From NCBI GenBank assembly GCA_050110875.1, contig CP188828.1:620001-684000 (forward strand): a DNA stretch of 64,000 nt, read 5' to 3'. Position 1 is the stretch's first letter. Each line of letters starts with the position of its first letter. The DNA comes from Methyloligella sp050110875 (GTDB lineage Bacteria; Pseudomonadota; Alphaproteobacteria; Rhizobiales; Methyloligellaceae). The notes beneath the pieces are model-generated. The model saw only the letters and a program-made list of their open reading frames with translations. It searched no databases and was not told the DNA's origin. A program made the position numbers and the translations under genes. Below are positions 35,442 to 48,859 of the stretch, one piece after another.

Positions 35442-36127
35442 ATGAAAGCTGCTGTCGTCGTCTTTCCCGGATCCAACTGCGATCGAGACGCCAAGACCGT
35501 GCTGGAACAGGTGACGGGGATGAGCCCCGCCATGGTCTGGCACGGCGATGCGGAGCTGCCGAAGGCCGACCTGATCGTGCTGCCAGGCGGCTTCTCCTAT
35601 GGCGATTACCTGCGCTCCGGGGCCATGGCGGCCCATTCGCCGGTGATGCGCGAAGTGATTGCCAGAGCGAAGGAAGGAACGCCGGTGCTCGGCATCTGCA
35701 ACGGCTTCCAGGTGCTGACCGAGACGGGGCTCCTGCCCGGCGTTCTGATGCGCAACCGCTCGCTCCGGTTCATCTGCAAGGACGTGCGGCTGAAGGTGGA
35801 GCGGAACGACACGATCTACACACGCGCCTACGAGGCCGGCGAGATCGTCACCATCCCAATCGCCCATAAGGACGGCAACTATTTCGCCGACGACGAGACC
35901 CTGGCGCGCGTCGAGGGCGAAGGGCTGGTCGCCTTCCGCTATGTCTCGGAAGACGGCGCGCTGGAAAATGACGCGAACCCGAACGGGTCCCAGCACAATA
36001 TCGCCGGTCTCTATAACGAGCGCGGCAATGTGCTCGGCATGATGCCCCACCCCGAGCGCCTGGCGGAGCCGGCGCTGGGCGGCACGGACGGGGCGAAGAT
36101 TTTCCGCTCCCTCCTGGAGGCGATCCA

Positions 36128-36131
<4 letters not shown>
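35442..36131 (+). CDS. purQ: phosphoribosylformylglycinamidine synthase subunit PurQ
   Basis: Glutaminase subunit of FGAM synthase, 229 residues, class I amidotransferase. The nucleophile is Cys86 in GICNGFQVL, the His/Glu pair is in MMPHPERLAEP near the end, and KAAVVVFPGSNCDRD starts the protein. The ATG at 35442 is preferred over a TTG two codons upstream. The nearest AGAGG is about 15 bases away, so the ribosome binding site is weak; it lies just outside the palindromic repeat. The stop overlaps the purL start. Confidence 0.96.
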
Positions 36132-38356
<2,225 letters not shown>

Positions 38357-38385
38357 CGCGCCAGGATCGAAGGAGAATTGCGAAT

Positions 38386-38619
38386 ATGGCCATGCAGGCC
38401 AGTCAAATCGAAGCGCTGATCCGGCAGGAGTTTCCGGACGCGGAGATCGAGATCGAGGATCTCGCCGGCGACGGCGATCACTACAAGGCGGTGATCGTGG
38501 CCGAGGCCTTTCGGGGCAAGAGCCGGGTTCAGCAGCACCAGATGGTTTACGCGGCGCTGCAAGGCAGGATGGGCGGCGAACTGCATGCCCTCGCCTTGCA
38601 CACGAAGGCGCCGGCATAG
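38386..38619 (+). CDS. BolA family protein
   Basis: 77 residues: AMQASQIEALIRQEFPDAEI, IEDLAGDGDHYKAVIVAEAF and SRVQQHQMVYAALQGRMGGE, with the conserved His near the C terminus (LHALALHTK). BolA proteins bind monothiol glutaredoxins and share [2Fe-2S] clusters. The next gene encodes just such a glutaredoxin, 15 bases downstream, so the two products probably form the BolA-Grx complex for iron-sulfur trafficking. AAGGAGAA precedes the ATG at 38386. Confidence 0.94.
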   Translation: MAMQASQIEALIRQEFPDAEIEIEDLAGDGDHYKAVIVAEAFRGKSRVQQHQMVYAALQGRMGGELHALALHTKAPA

Positions 38620-38634
38620 GAAAGGACGGATCGT

Positions 38635-38985
38635 ATGAGCGAACAAGACGTTCAAGACTGGATCAAGCGGCAGGTTGCCGAGAACGACGTCGTGCTCTTC
38701 ATGAAGGGTGCGAAGGAGATGCCCCAATGCGGGTTCTCGGCGCAGACGGCCTATATCCTCAATCACCTCGGCGTCGACTTCAAAGACGTCAACGTGCTGG
38801 AAGATATGAGCGTGCGCGAAGGCATCAAGACCTTCAGCAACTGGCCGACCATTCCGCAGCTCTATGTGAAGGGCGAGTTCGTCGGCGGCGCCGATATCGT
38901 CCGGGAGATGTTCCAGGCCAACGAGCTGCAGGAGCTGCTGACCTCCAAGGGGATTTCCCACAACAATCAGACGCTGACGGCCTGA
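38635..38985 (+). CDS. grxD: monothiol glutaredoxin, Grx4 family
   Basis: 116 residues with the CGFS active site at 32-35 (MPQCGFSAQT), the NWPTIPQLYVKGEFVGG block (TIPQL and GG for glutathione binding) and the leader VVLFMKGAKE typical of Grx4/GrxD. It binds a glutathione-ligated [2Fe-2S] cluster and partners BolA, whose gene lies just upstream. Last gene of the pur-bolA-grx transcript, followed by a strong terminator. Confidence 0.95.
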   Translation: MSEQDVQDWIKRQVAENDVVLFMKGAKEMPQCGFSAQTAYILNHLGVDFKDVNVLEDMSVREGIKTFSNWPTIPQLYVKGEFVGGADIVREMFQANELQELLTSKGISHNNQTLTA

Positions 38986-39012
38986 GCCGCTTCAGCCTAG
39001 ATTCGCGCATAG

Positions 39013-39052
39013 AAAAAGGGGCGCTGAGGAGAGATCCTCGCGCCCCTTTTTC
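39013..39052. terminator. bidirectional hairpin terminator between grxD and rpsD
   Basis: AAAAAGGGGCGC (from 39013) and GCGCCCCTTTTT (to 39051) flank an inner TGAGGA/TCCTC pair. The stem is GC-rich with A run on the left and T run on the right, so it ends transcription in both directions between two convergent genes. Confidence 0.9.
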
Positions 39053-39117
39053 GCGCCTGAAGCGTCTCGACCGGAAGGCGCGGGAGGCAGAACCTCCAAC
39101 GCTCGAGGGAGACGCCT

Positions 39118-39735
39118 CTAGCGCGAGTAGTACTCGATGACCAGATTCGGCTCCATCATCACCGGATAAGGCACATCGGTAAGCGCCGGAGTCCGGACGT
39201 ATTTGGCCGTCATCTTGTTGTGGTCGACATCGAGGTAATCCGGCACGTCGCGCTCGGGGCTCTGGGCCGCTTCCAGCACGATGGCGATATCCTTGGCGCG
39301 GTCGCGCACCTCGATCACATCGCCCTCTTTGCAGCGATAGCTCGGGATGTTGACCTTCTTGCCGTTCACCAGCACATGGCCGTGGGACACGAACTGCCGG
39401 GCGGCGAACACGGTGGTCACGAATTTCGCGCGATAGATGATGGCGTCGAGGCGCGACTCCAGAAGGCCGATCAGGCGCTCGCCGGTATCGCCCTTCAAGC
39501 GCTCGGCTTCATGATAGATCGCCTTGAACTGCTTCTCGGTGATGTTGCCGTAATAGCCTTTCAGCTTCTGCTTGGCGCGCAGCTGAATACCGAAATCCGA
39601 CAGTTTCTGGCGACGGCGCTGGCCATGCTCGCCCGGGCCGTATTCCCGCTTGTTGATGGGGCTCTTCGGACGGCCCCAAATGTTTTCGCCAAGCCGACGG
39701 TCGATCTTGTACTTGGCGTTAATGCGTTTCGTCAT
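39118..39735 (-). CDS. rpsD: 30S ribosomal protein S4
   Basis: 205 residues. MTKRINAKYKIDRRLGENIWG, REYGPGEHGQRRRQKLSDFG, QLRAKQKLKGYYG and the S4 RNA-binding domain LESRLDAIIYRAKFVTTVFAARQFVSHGH (part only) with HVLVNGKKVNIPSY. It is a primary binder of 16S rRNA. Alone, as normal in alphaproteobacteria, not in the alpha operon. The ATG at 39735 starts the conserved sequence; the frame upstream is a shadow. The 248 bases before it hold the promoter; I see no further gene. Confidence 0.97.
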   Translation of the reverse strand: MTKRINAKYKIDRRLGENIWGRPKSPINKREYGPGEHGQRRRQKLSDFGIQLRAKQKLKGYYGNITEKQFKAIYHEAERLKGDTGERLIGLLESRLDAIIYRAKFVTTVFAARQFVSHGHVLVNGKKVNIPSYRCKEGDVIEVRDRAKDIAIVLEAAQSPERDVPDYLDVDHNKMTAKYVRTPALTDVPYPVMMEPNLVIEYYSR

Positions 39736-39983
39736 CGAAAACTCCAAAAGCTCGTCAGTGCCGATCGCGAGCGCTCCGCTTGGTTTCCAGTTCAAATAAG
39801 ACGCCTCTCCCCTGAGGTCGAATGCGCTATATCGCGGCCATTCGCCTGATCGTGCGGGGCGGCGGCTTGGATGAAATGGAAACAGGCCCCCTGACGACCG
39901 GACCTCAGATCCGGCTTCATGGGCGCCTCGCGCTCAAGCTCAGCTTTCGCTGGGGTTCTGTTACACGCAAATCGGAGAAAGTG

Positions 39984-40832
39984 TCAATTGGCCCCGGTGT
40001 CGTTTGGCACAACCGGCTGGGCGACAGGCCCCCCCTGACGGGGCGGCACGACCGACATACCGGGGACAGACAGAGCCTCGGAGCTCGCGGAGGGCGGCGG
40101 GGCCGCCGGTTGCGGCGTCTGGATCGACAAGCCCGGGACGGACATCGATTCGGGGCTCACGGGCGGCGACGGCTGAGTGGCCTCCGCCGCTTTCAGATAC
40201 TCGTTGATGGCCTCGGTGACAGCTTCTTTCTTCTCCGGCGTACAGGTCGGGCGGGTGGGGTTGAAAGCCTCCTCGCCCTCCGTCGCCTTGGAGGCGGCAC
40301 CTTCTGCCGGTGCTCCGTCCCCCTCCTGCTCGGTGATCTTCATGTCGCCGGTGAAATAGGAGACGGCGAACATGTGCAGGGTGTTGATGAACTGCATCTG
40401 CTCCAGGGACCAGATGCCCCGCTCTCTCTGCTCGTCCATCATGGTGCGAAAATTCTTCTGGCCGAGCTCGGGGAGCTCGCAGATCTCGGCATAGGCGGAG
40501 CGCATGGCAGCGCGAATCACGCCGCGCGCATCGTCGACAGGAATGAGAAACTTGGCCGGATCCGACTTGTCGAGCTGGATCGTCCCGCCCGAGGGGCCTT
40601 CCATCTCATCGGGCATGATGGACCAGGCATAGCTCGTCATGACACGGACGGCGCTATCGCTGAGCTTGTCCTCGGACCCCTCGGTGCCGGTTTCCGGCTC
40701 TCGGGTCCGTTCCGTCAGCTGCTGTGCCATGACCTGGCCGGCCTCCTGCTCGGCGGCCAGACTCGGCGACCCGGACATCAATACCGTTGCGGCAAACGCG
40801 GCGGCGCTTACACGCACCCACAAAATACCCAT
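39984..40832 (-). CDS. hypothetical exported protein
   Basis: A 282-residue protein with a signal peptide (SAAAFAATVLMSGSPSLAAE, cleavage near residue 27). The middle (about 55-180) has alternating helical character and the block ICELPELGQKNFRTMMDEQR, with a lone cysteine and a second in PTRPTCTPEKK. The last 60 residues are Pro/Ser-rich with a doubled motif, MSVPGLSI and LSVPGMSV. I do not recognise a family. GGAGGAAGAGGGG before the ATG at 40832 decides the start. It lies 95 bases after the trmJ stop on the same strand and may be co-transcribed. Confidence 0.75.
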   Translation of the reverse strand: MGILWVRVSAAAFAATVLMSGSPSLAAEQEAGQVMAQQLTERTREPETGTEGSEDKLSDSAVRVMTSYAWSIMPDEMEGPSGGTIQLDKSDPAKFLIPVDDARGVIRAAMRSAYAEICELPELGQKNFRTMMDEQRERGIWSLEQMQFINTLHMFAVSYFTGDMKITEQEGDGAPAEGAASKATEGEEAFNPTRPTCTPEKKEAVTEAINEYLKAAEATQPSPPVSPESMSVPGLSIQTPQPAAPPPSASSEALSVPGMSVVPPRQGGPVAQPVVPNDTGAN

Positions 40833-40927
40833 AAACGCCCCTCTTCCTCCCGTGCAGGAAGCTACCATTCTTAACCGCCATCGCAATAGGAGAAAGCGGG
40901 CGGAACTATGACAGTGCGCCCGGCGAA

Positions 40928-41749
40928 TCAAGGAGTCCTACGCTTCCCGCCAGTCAGCGAGGAGATGATTCCCCGCCAGGTTCTGACGTCCTGCTCGGTT
41001 AGCTGCATGCGGTGGAACATATTGCGAATATTGCGCACCATGGTGGGCCGCTTTTCCGGCGGCCGCAGAAACCCATGGTCATCCAACGCCGATTCGAGAT
41101 GCTCGAAGAGGCCGAAGACCTCCTCGCGCTCCGCAGGCCGGGTGTTCGGCAGAGGCGTCCCTTCCCGCGCCGGTCCATCGAATCGGGTGGCGCGGCCGAG
41201 CCCGCTCTGACCGCCGGATTGCTTCTGCCATTCATAGGCCACCAGCAAGACCGTCTGAGGCAGGCTCAGCGAGGCGAAGGTCGGATTGACCGGTGCGGTG
41301 ATCAGGGCATCGGCGAGACCGATGGCATCGTTGTCCAGGCCGCTTTTCTCCGGCCCGAACAGAATGGCGCAGCGCTGACCGTCCCGTTGGCGGCCAATGA
41401 GCTCGGCTGCGGCGCTCTCCGGCGTCATGACCGGTTTCACCATGTCCCGCGGCCGCGCGGTGGTGGCGATCACATAGTTCGTCTTGGCCAGCGCTTCCTC
41501 GGTCCTTTCGTAGAGCGTGGCCGCCTCGACCGTGGCATAGGCGCCGGCGGCCGCGGCCGTGGCCTTCTCGTTGGGCCAGCCGTCGCGGGGGGCGACCAGC
41601 CGGAGGTCCGTCAAACCGAAATTGGCCATGGCACGGGCGGCGAAGCCGATATTCTCGCCGAGCTGGGGCCGGACCAGAACGATGGTCGGCCCGGTGACGG
41701 CTTGGGCGGCTGCCTTGTCCTTCGTGCTCGCTCGCGATGCGCGGCTCAC
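40928..41749 (-). CDS. trmJ: tRNA/rRNA 2'-O-methyltransferase, TrmJ type
   Basis: A 273-residue SpoU-family (SPOUT) methyltransferase. Motif 1 is VRPQLGENIGFAARAMANFG, motif 2 CAILFGPEKSGLDN and motif 3 NPTFASLSLPQTVLLVAYE, which form the deep trefoil knot and bind S-adenosylmethionine. TrmJ methylates the ribose at position 32 of some tRNAs; the family is read from motifs and the C-terminal dimer segment. The start is GTG at 41749 with no better in-frame ATG; an extra 15 residues precede the fold. Divergent from icd. Confidence 0.88.
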   Translation of the reverse strand: MSRASRASTKDKAAAQAVTGPTIVLVRPQLGENIGFAARAMANFGLTDLRLVAPRDGWPNEKATAAAAGAYATVEAATLYERTEEALAKTNYVIATTARPRDMVKPVMTPESAAAELIGRQRDGQRCAILFGPEKSGLDNDAIGLADALITAPVNPTFASLSLPQTVLLVAYEWQKQSGGQSGLGRATRFDGPAREGTPLPNTRPAEREEVFGLFEHLESALDDHGFLRPPEKRPTMVRNIRNMFHRMQLTEQDVRTWRGIISSLTGGKRRTP

Positions 41750-41926
41750 GTCTCTACTCCTCCCTTTTCGATCGACGGTTTTTTCCAGCCATCGCCCTTT
41801 GCCGCAGGGGCGCTCGCTTTTTGGCGCCGCTGCACGATGCTATAGGTTTGTTCTTCCCGTCTTTGACGCGGTCATAACGGCCGCCCCGAGAAATACAAGC
41901 GCCTCACCCTCCTCGGAGATCAAGCC

Positions 41927-43141
41927 TTGAAAAAAATCACAGTCGAAAATCCCATCGTCGAGCTTGATGGGGATGAGATGACACGGGTCATCTGGCAGTT
42001 CATCAAAGAGAAGCTGATCCTCGCCTATGTCGACGTTCCCCTGAAATATTTCGATCTCAGCATCGAGAACCGGGACGCCACGGACGATCAGGTCACGGTC
42101 GAAGCGGCGGAGGCGATCAAGGCCAACGGGGTGGGCGTGAAATGCGCCACCATCACGCCGGACGAGGCGCGGGTCGAGGAATTCGGCCTGAAGAAAATGT
42201 GGCGATCGCCCAACGGCACGATCCGCAACATTCTGGGCGGCGTCATCTTCCGGGAGCCGATCATCTGCCAGAACGTGCCGCGGCTGGTGCCCGGCTGGAC
42301 CCAGCCCATCGTGATCGGCCGCCACGCCTTCGGCGATATCTACCGGGCGACGGATTTCGTGGTGCCCGGCAAGGGCAAGCTCACCATCTCCTTCGTCGGC
42401 GAGGACGGCGAAAAAATCGAGAAGGAGGTCTACGACTTCCCCGGCGGCGGCGTCGCCATGGGCATGTTCAATCTCGACGAATCGATCCGCGACTTCGCCC
42501 GCGCCTCGCTGAATTACGGGCTGGCGCGCAACTATCCCGTCTTCCTCTCCACCAAGAACACCATCCTCAAAGCCTATGACGGGCGCTTCAAGGACCTGTT
42601 CCAGGAAATCTACGACACCGAGTTTCGGGAAGAATTCGACAAGCGCGGACTCACTTACGAGCACCGGCTGATCGACGACATGGTGGCTTGCGCGCTGCGC
42701 TGGTCGGGGGGCTATGTCTGGGCCTGCAAGAATTACGACGGCGACGTGCAGTCGGACACGGTGGCGCAAGGCTTCGGCTCGCTCGGGCTGATGACCTCGG
42801 TCTTGATGACGCCGGACGGCAAGGTGGTGGAGACCGAGGCCGCCCACGGCACGGTGACCCGGCATTTCCGGCGCCACCAGGAAGGGTTGGAGACGTCCAC
42901 CAACTCGACCGCCTCCATCTTCGCCTGGACCCGGGCCCTGAAGCACCGGGCGAAGCTCGACGGCAACGACGCGCTCGCCGCTTTCGCCGAGACGTTGGAG
43001 AAAGTCGTCGTCGACACCATCGAATCGGGCTTCATGACCAAGGATCTGGCGCTGCTGGTCGGGCCGCAGCAAGGCTGGCTCTCGACCACCGGCTTTTTGG
43101 ACAAGATCGACGAGAACCTGCAAGCCGCCATGGCGACGTAG
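41927..43141 (+). CDS. icd: isocitrate dehydrogenase (NADP+), 404 residues
   Basis: Oxidises isocitrate to 2-oxoglutarate in the TCA cycle. The eukaryote-like dimeric type is shown by its length and by NPIVELDGDEMTRVIW, the AHGTVTRHFRRHQ-type block and NSTASIFAWTRALKHRAKLD. The start must be TTG at 41927 (MKKITVEN): it lies 8 bases after CGGAGA and no ATG precedes the conserved N terminus. Convergent with the channel gene; only 10 bases separate the two stops. Confidence 0.95.
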   Translation: MKKITVENPIVELDGDEMTRVIWQFIKEKLILAYVDVPLKYFDLSIENRDATDDQVTVEAAEAIKANGVGVKCATITPDEARVEEFGLKKMWRSPNGTIRNILGGVIFREPIICQNVPRLVPGWTQPIVIGRHAFGDIYRATDFVVPGKGKLTISFVGEDGEKIEKEVYDFPGGGVAMGMFNLDESIRDFARASLNYGLARNYPVFLSTKNTILKAYDGRFKDLFQEIYDTEFREEFDKRGLTYEHRLIDDMVACALRWSGGYVWACKNYDGDVQSDTVAQGFGSLGLMTSVLMTPDGKVVETEAAHGTVTRHFRRHQEGLETSTNSTASIFAWTRALKHRAKLDGNDALAAFAETLEKVVVDTIESGFMTKDLALLVGPQQGWLSTTGFLDKIDENLQAAMAT

Positions 43142-43151
43142 TCACGGTCTG

Positions 43152-44366
43152 CTAAGCGGAGGTCTGTTCAGGGGACATCTGCTCAGAAGATGTCTGCTCT
43201 TGCCGCTCCTCGGCGAGTTGCCGGAGGGTGAGCAAGACTTCCGGGTGCCGGCGGGCGAGTTGGGCCAAGGCGACGGAATCCAGCACATAGATGCGGCAGG
43301 CGGTCTTGGCGACCACGTCGCTCTTGTGCCGGCGGTGCTCCAGAAGTGCCCGCTCGCCGAAGAAATCGCCGGGGCCGAGGGGCATTTTGATATCGTCGCC
43401 GCAATCGGCCAACGCCTCGCCGCTCTCGATGATGTACATGGCGCTGCCGGCGTCTCCGATGGAGACGATGGGGGCGCCGGGCGGAAAATGGCGCGCATAG
43501 AGGAGCCGGCAAATCTCGGCGATCTCGGCGGCCTGTAGAGAATCGAAGATCGGAACCCGGGCGACGTTTCCCCAGGTGATCACGAATTCGTGGCGGCTGG
43601 ATTCCTGGCTGAAGCCGGTTGCGACGATGGCGACGGGGATGGCCAGCGCCGCCAGGCCCAGCAGCATGACCACGGCGCCGACGATCTTGCCGGGCACCGT
43701 TATGGGAACCACGTCGCCATAGCCGACGGTGGTGAGAGTCGCCATGGCCCACCAGAGGGTCTGGGGGATGCTGCCCATCTCCTCGGGCTGCGCCTCCCGC
43801 TCCAGGAAATACATAATGGTGGAGCAGAACAGCAGCAGCATGAGGATGACGAGGAGCGCGCCGAACAAGGCTCGCCATTCGGTGACGAAGACCCGCTGCA
43901 GGGATTGGAGCGCCGGGGAATAGCGCACGAGCTTCAAGAGGCGCAGCAGCCGCAAGACCCGCAGAACGCGAAGGTCGATGGGCAGCAGGCTGCCGAGATA
44001 CCAGGGCAGGACCGCCAGCAGATCGATGATCATGATGGGGCGGCGGGCGAATTTCGCCCGCGCGCGCCAATGGGGCTCGTTGCGGAAGAGCGGGATATCG
44101 ACGGCGCTCCAGATGCGGAGCAGATACTCGACGGTGAAGACGATCACCGAGAAGGTGTTGAAGCGATCGAAGACGGTGCCGTATTGGGCCGCGAGGGGCT
44201 CCACGGTCTCCAGCGCGAACGCGACCACATTCGCCACGATCAGGGTGATGATGAAGGCGTCGACGAAGGAGGATGCCGGGTGGGCATCGGTGCCCACCTC
44301 GAGAATGTCGTAGACGGTGTGGCGGAGGCGGCGCCACGCGGTCCCAGCACGCATCACACGGCTCAT
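43152..44366 (-). CDS. voltage-gated-type potassium channel with cyclic nucleotide-binding domain
   Basis: A 404-residue membrane protein. Six helices: S1 about 35-52, S2 70-86, S3 110-126, an S4-like segment LRVLRVLRLLRLLKLVR (132-148) with Arg every third to fourth residue, S5 167-187, and a pore with the selectivity filter TTVGYGD (212-218) before S6. The C-terminal part (about 265-380) is a cNMP-binding domain with GPGDFFGERALL; the usual Arg-Thr/Ser-Ala after it is changed to RRHKSDVVAKTA. This is the MloK1-like architecture known from rhizobia. It starts 13 bases after alaS and is the 3' gene of that unit. Confidence 0.9.
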   Translation of the reverse strand: MSRVMRAGTAWRRLRHTVYDILEVGTDAHPASSFVDAFIITLIVANVVAFALETVEPLAAQYGTVFDRFNTFSVIVFTVEYLLRIWSAVDIPLFRNEPHWRARAKFARRPIMIIDLLAVLPWYLGSLLPIDLRVLRVLRLLRLLKLVRYSPALQSLQRVFVTEWRALFGALLVILMLLLFCSTIMYFLEREAQPEEMGSIPQTLWWAMATLTTVGYGDVVPITVPGKIVGAVVMLLGLAALAIPVAIVATGFSQESSRHEFVITWGNVARVPIFDSLQAAEIAEICRLLYARHFPPGAPIVSIGDAGSAMYIIESGEALADCGDDIKMPLGPGDFFGERALLEHRRHKSDVVAKTACRIYVLDSVALAQLARRHPEVLLTLRQLAEERQEQTSSEQMSPEQTSA

Positions 44367-44379
44367 GCGGATTTGAGGC

Positions 44380-47088
<2,709 letters not shown>

Positions 47089-47511
47089 GGGCAAAATCCA
47101 CGGAAGGTCGCATCTAAAACTTCGGGTCCGACGGTAAGGGGCTCGCGCCGCAGCTGCGCAGCAAACCCTTACACGCAAACGGTTCGCGTAAAATCTGAAA
47201 ACGCCGGCTGAGACATATGATGGCTGGATAACTCTGTCCAGCCGTTCCAAGGCAACGCTTCGCTTATGGGAAACGGGTTTCCTTTCGGGAACGCCACGAT
47301 CCCGCCCCTGGCCGGCTCGCCAGCGGACGCTCCTCGTTCCGTCGGATCAAGGGGCTCAAACGGCAGACGCCGCCCCGATGGTCGAGGCGGCGCCCGATAA
47401 GAACTCCGGTCTTGAAGACTTTCCGCTCCTGAAGACTTCTGGTCTTGGCGGCTTTCGGGGCTTGGCGGCTTTCGGGGCTTGGCGATCGGCGCAAGATAGA
47501 TCCAAGACCGA
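47089..47511 (-). other. recA-alaS intergenic region with a 17-base tandem repeat
   Basis: This 423-base gap separates recA from alaS. A tandem repeat CTTGGCGGCTTTCGGGG occurs at 47444-47460 and 47461-47477 with a partial third copy to 47484, about 30 bases after the recA stop. A hairpin GCCGCC/GGCGGC lies at about 47370-47391, without a T run. The alaS promoter is expected here but I see no clear -35/-10 pair. No coding frame is supported. Confidence 0.6.
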
Positions 47512-48672
47512 TCAGCTGCGCTTTCGGCGCTTGCTCTCGATGGGGGTCACGGCGCTCTCGCCCCCCTCCCCGGCGGTTTCGGATGCGACGTCAGCGGATT
47601 CGTCCTGCTCCGCCTCGCCGCTTGGGTCAGCATCGAAGATGCGATCGGCGATCAGCCCGGCATTCTGGCGCACGGCCGCCTCGATCCTGGCGGCAACCTC
47701 CGGATTTTCCTTCAGATAGGCCTTGGCGTTCTCGCGGCCTTGGCCGATCCGTTCGGAATCGAAGGAGAACCAGGAGCCGGATTTCTCCACGATGCCGGCC
47801 TTCACGCCGAGATCGATGAGCTCGCCCACCTTGGAGACGCCCTCGCCATACATGATGTCGAACTCGACCTGCTTGAAGGGCGGAGCGACCTTGTTCTTCA
47901 CCACCTTGACGCGGGTCTGGTTGCCGACCACCTCGTCCCGCTCCTTGATGGCGCCGATGCGGCGGATATCCAAGCGGACGGAGGAGTAGAATTTCAAGGC
48001 GTTGCCGCCGGTGGTGGTCTCAGGGGATCCGAACATCACACCAATCTTCATGCGGATCTGGTTGATGAAGATCACCATGCAGCGGGATTTGGAGATGGAG
48101 CCGGTGAGCTTGCGCAAGGCCTGGCTCATGAGCCGGGCCTGGCTGCCCATCTGCATGTCGCCCATCTCGCCTTCCAGCTCGGCCTTGGGCGTCAGGGCGG
48201 CGACGGAGTCGACCACCAGCACGTCGATGGCGCCGGAGCGCACCAGGGTATCGGCGATCTCCAGGGCCTGCTCGCCGGTGTCGGGCTGGGAGATCAGCAG
48301 ATCCTCCAGGTTCACCCCGAGCTTCCTGGCATAGATCGTATCGAGGGCATGCTCGGCATCGACGAAGCCGCAGATGCCGCCCTTCTTCTGAGCCTCGGCG
48401 ACGACATGCAGCGCCAGGGTCGTCTTGCCCGAGGATTCCGGCCCGTAGATCTCGATGACCCGGCCGCGGGGCAGACCGCCGATTCCGAGGGCGATATCGA
48501 GGCCTAAGGAACCGGTCGGAATCGACTCCACCTCGACGATCTTCTCGTTGGCGCCCAGCCGCATGACCGAGCCCTTGCCGCAATTCCGCTCGATCTGCGA
48601 AATCGCCGCTTCGAGCGCTTTTTGTTTGTCCATTTCAGCTCCCTCGACGAGGCGCAGCGCAGCGTTCGACAT
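47512..48672 (-). CDS. recA: recombinase RecA
   Basis: Strand exchange and SOS co-protease, 386 residues. Walker A is GPESSGKTT, the L1/L2 loops are in SQALRKLTGSISKSRCMVIF and FGSPETTTGGNALKF, and the Glu-Asp-rich C-terminal tail ends SKRRKRS. ATG at 48672 starts MSNAALRLVEGAEMDKQKAL. An SOS box lies about 97 bases upstream (48769-48783), so it should be induced by LexA cleavage and thereby by DNA damage. Confidence 0.98.
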   Translation of the reverse strand: MSNAALRLVEGAEMDKQKALEAAISQIERNCGKGSVMRLGANEKIVEVESIPTGSLGLDIALGIGGLPRGRVIEIYGPESSGKTTLALHVVAEAQKKGGICGFVDAEHALDTIYARKLGVNLEDLLISQPDTGEQALEIADTLVRSGAIDVLVVDSVAALTPKAELEGEMGDMQMGSQARLMSQALRKLTGSISKSRCMVIFINQIRMKIGVMFGSPETTTGGNALKFYSSVRLDIRRIGAIKERDEVVGNQTRVKVVKNKVAPPFKQVEFDIMYGEGVSKVGELIDLGVKAGIVEKSGSWFSFDSERIGQGRENAKAYLKENPEVAARIEAAVRQNAGLIADRIFDADPSGEAEQDESADVASETAGEGGESAVTPIESKRRKRS

Positions 48673-48768
48673 CGAATTTCTCCCCTTTTCACACGCGATT
48701 CGGGCGTGGGTAAATGGATAAGTGCGGTTGCGTTCGAATTGCCGAAGACTGTACATGCTTTGTTCTAT

Positions 48769-48783
48769 GTTCGCAAGATGTTC
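48769..48783. promoter_or_regulatory. LexA SOS box upstream of recA
   Basis: GTTC (48769-48772), seven bases, GTTC (48780-48783): an exact match to the alphaproteobacterial LexA box GTTC-N7-GTTC. A third GTTC lies 3 bases upstream (48762-48765). The position, between recA and the divergent cation-transporter gene, allows control of recA and possibly of the other gene. Confidence 0.85.
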
Positions 48784-48859
48784 TTTTGCGGAACTAACCT
48801 TACCGCCGGGTTTGCATCTCCCGCTTGGTCCTAACGTCCCCTCCCCTTACGTTCCTCCC

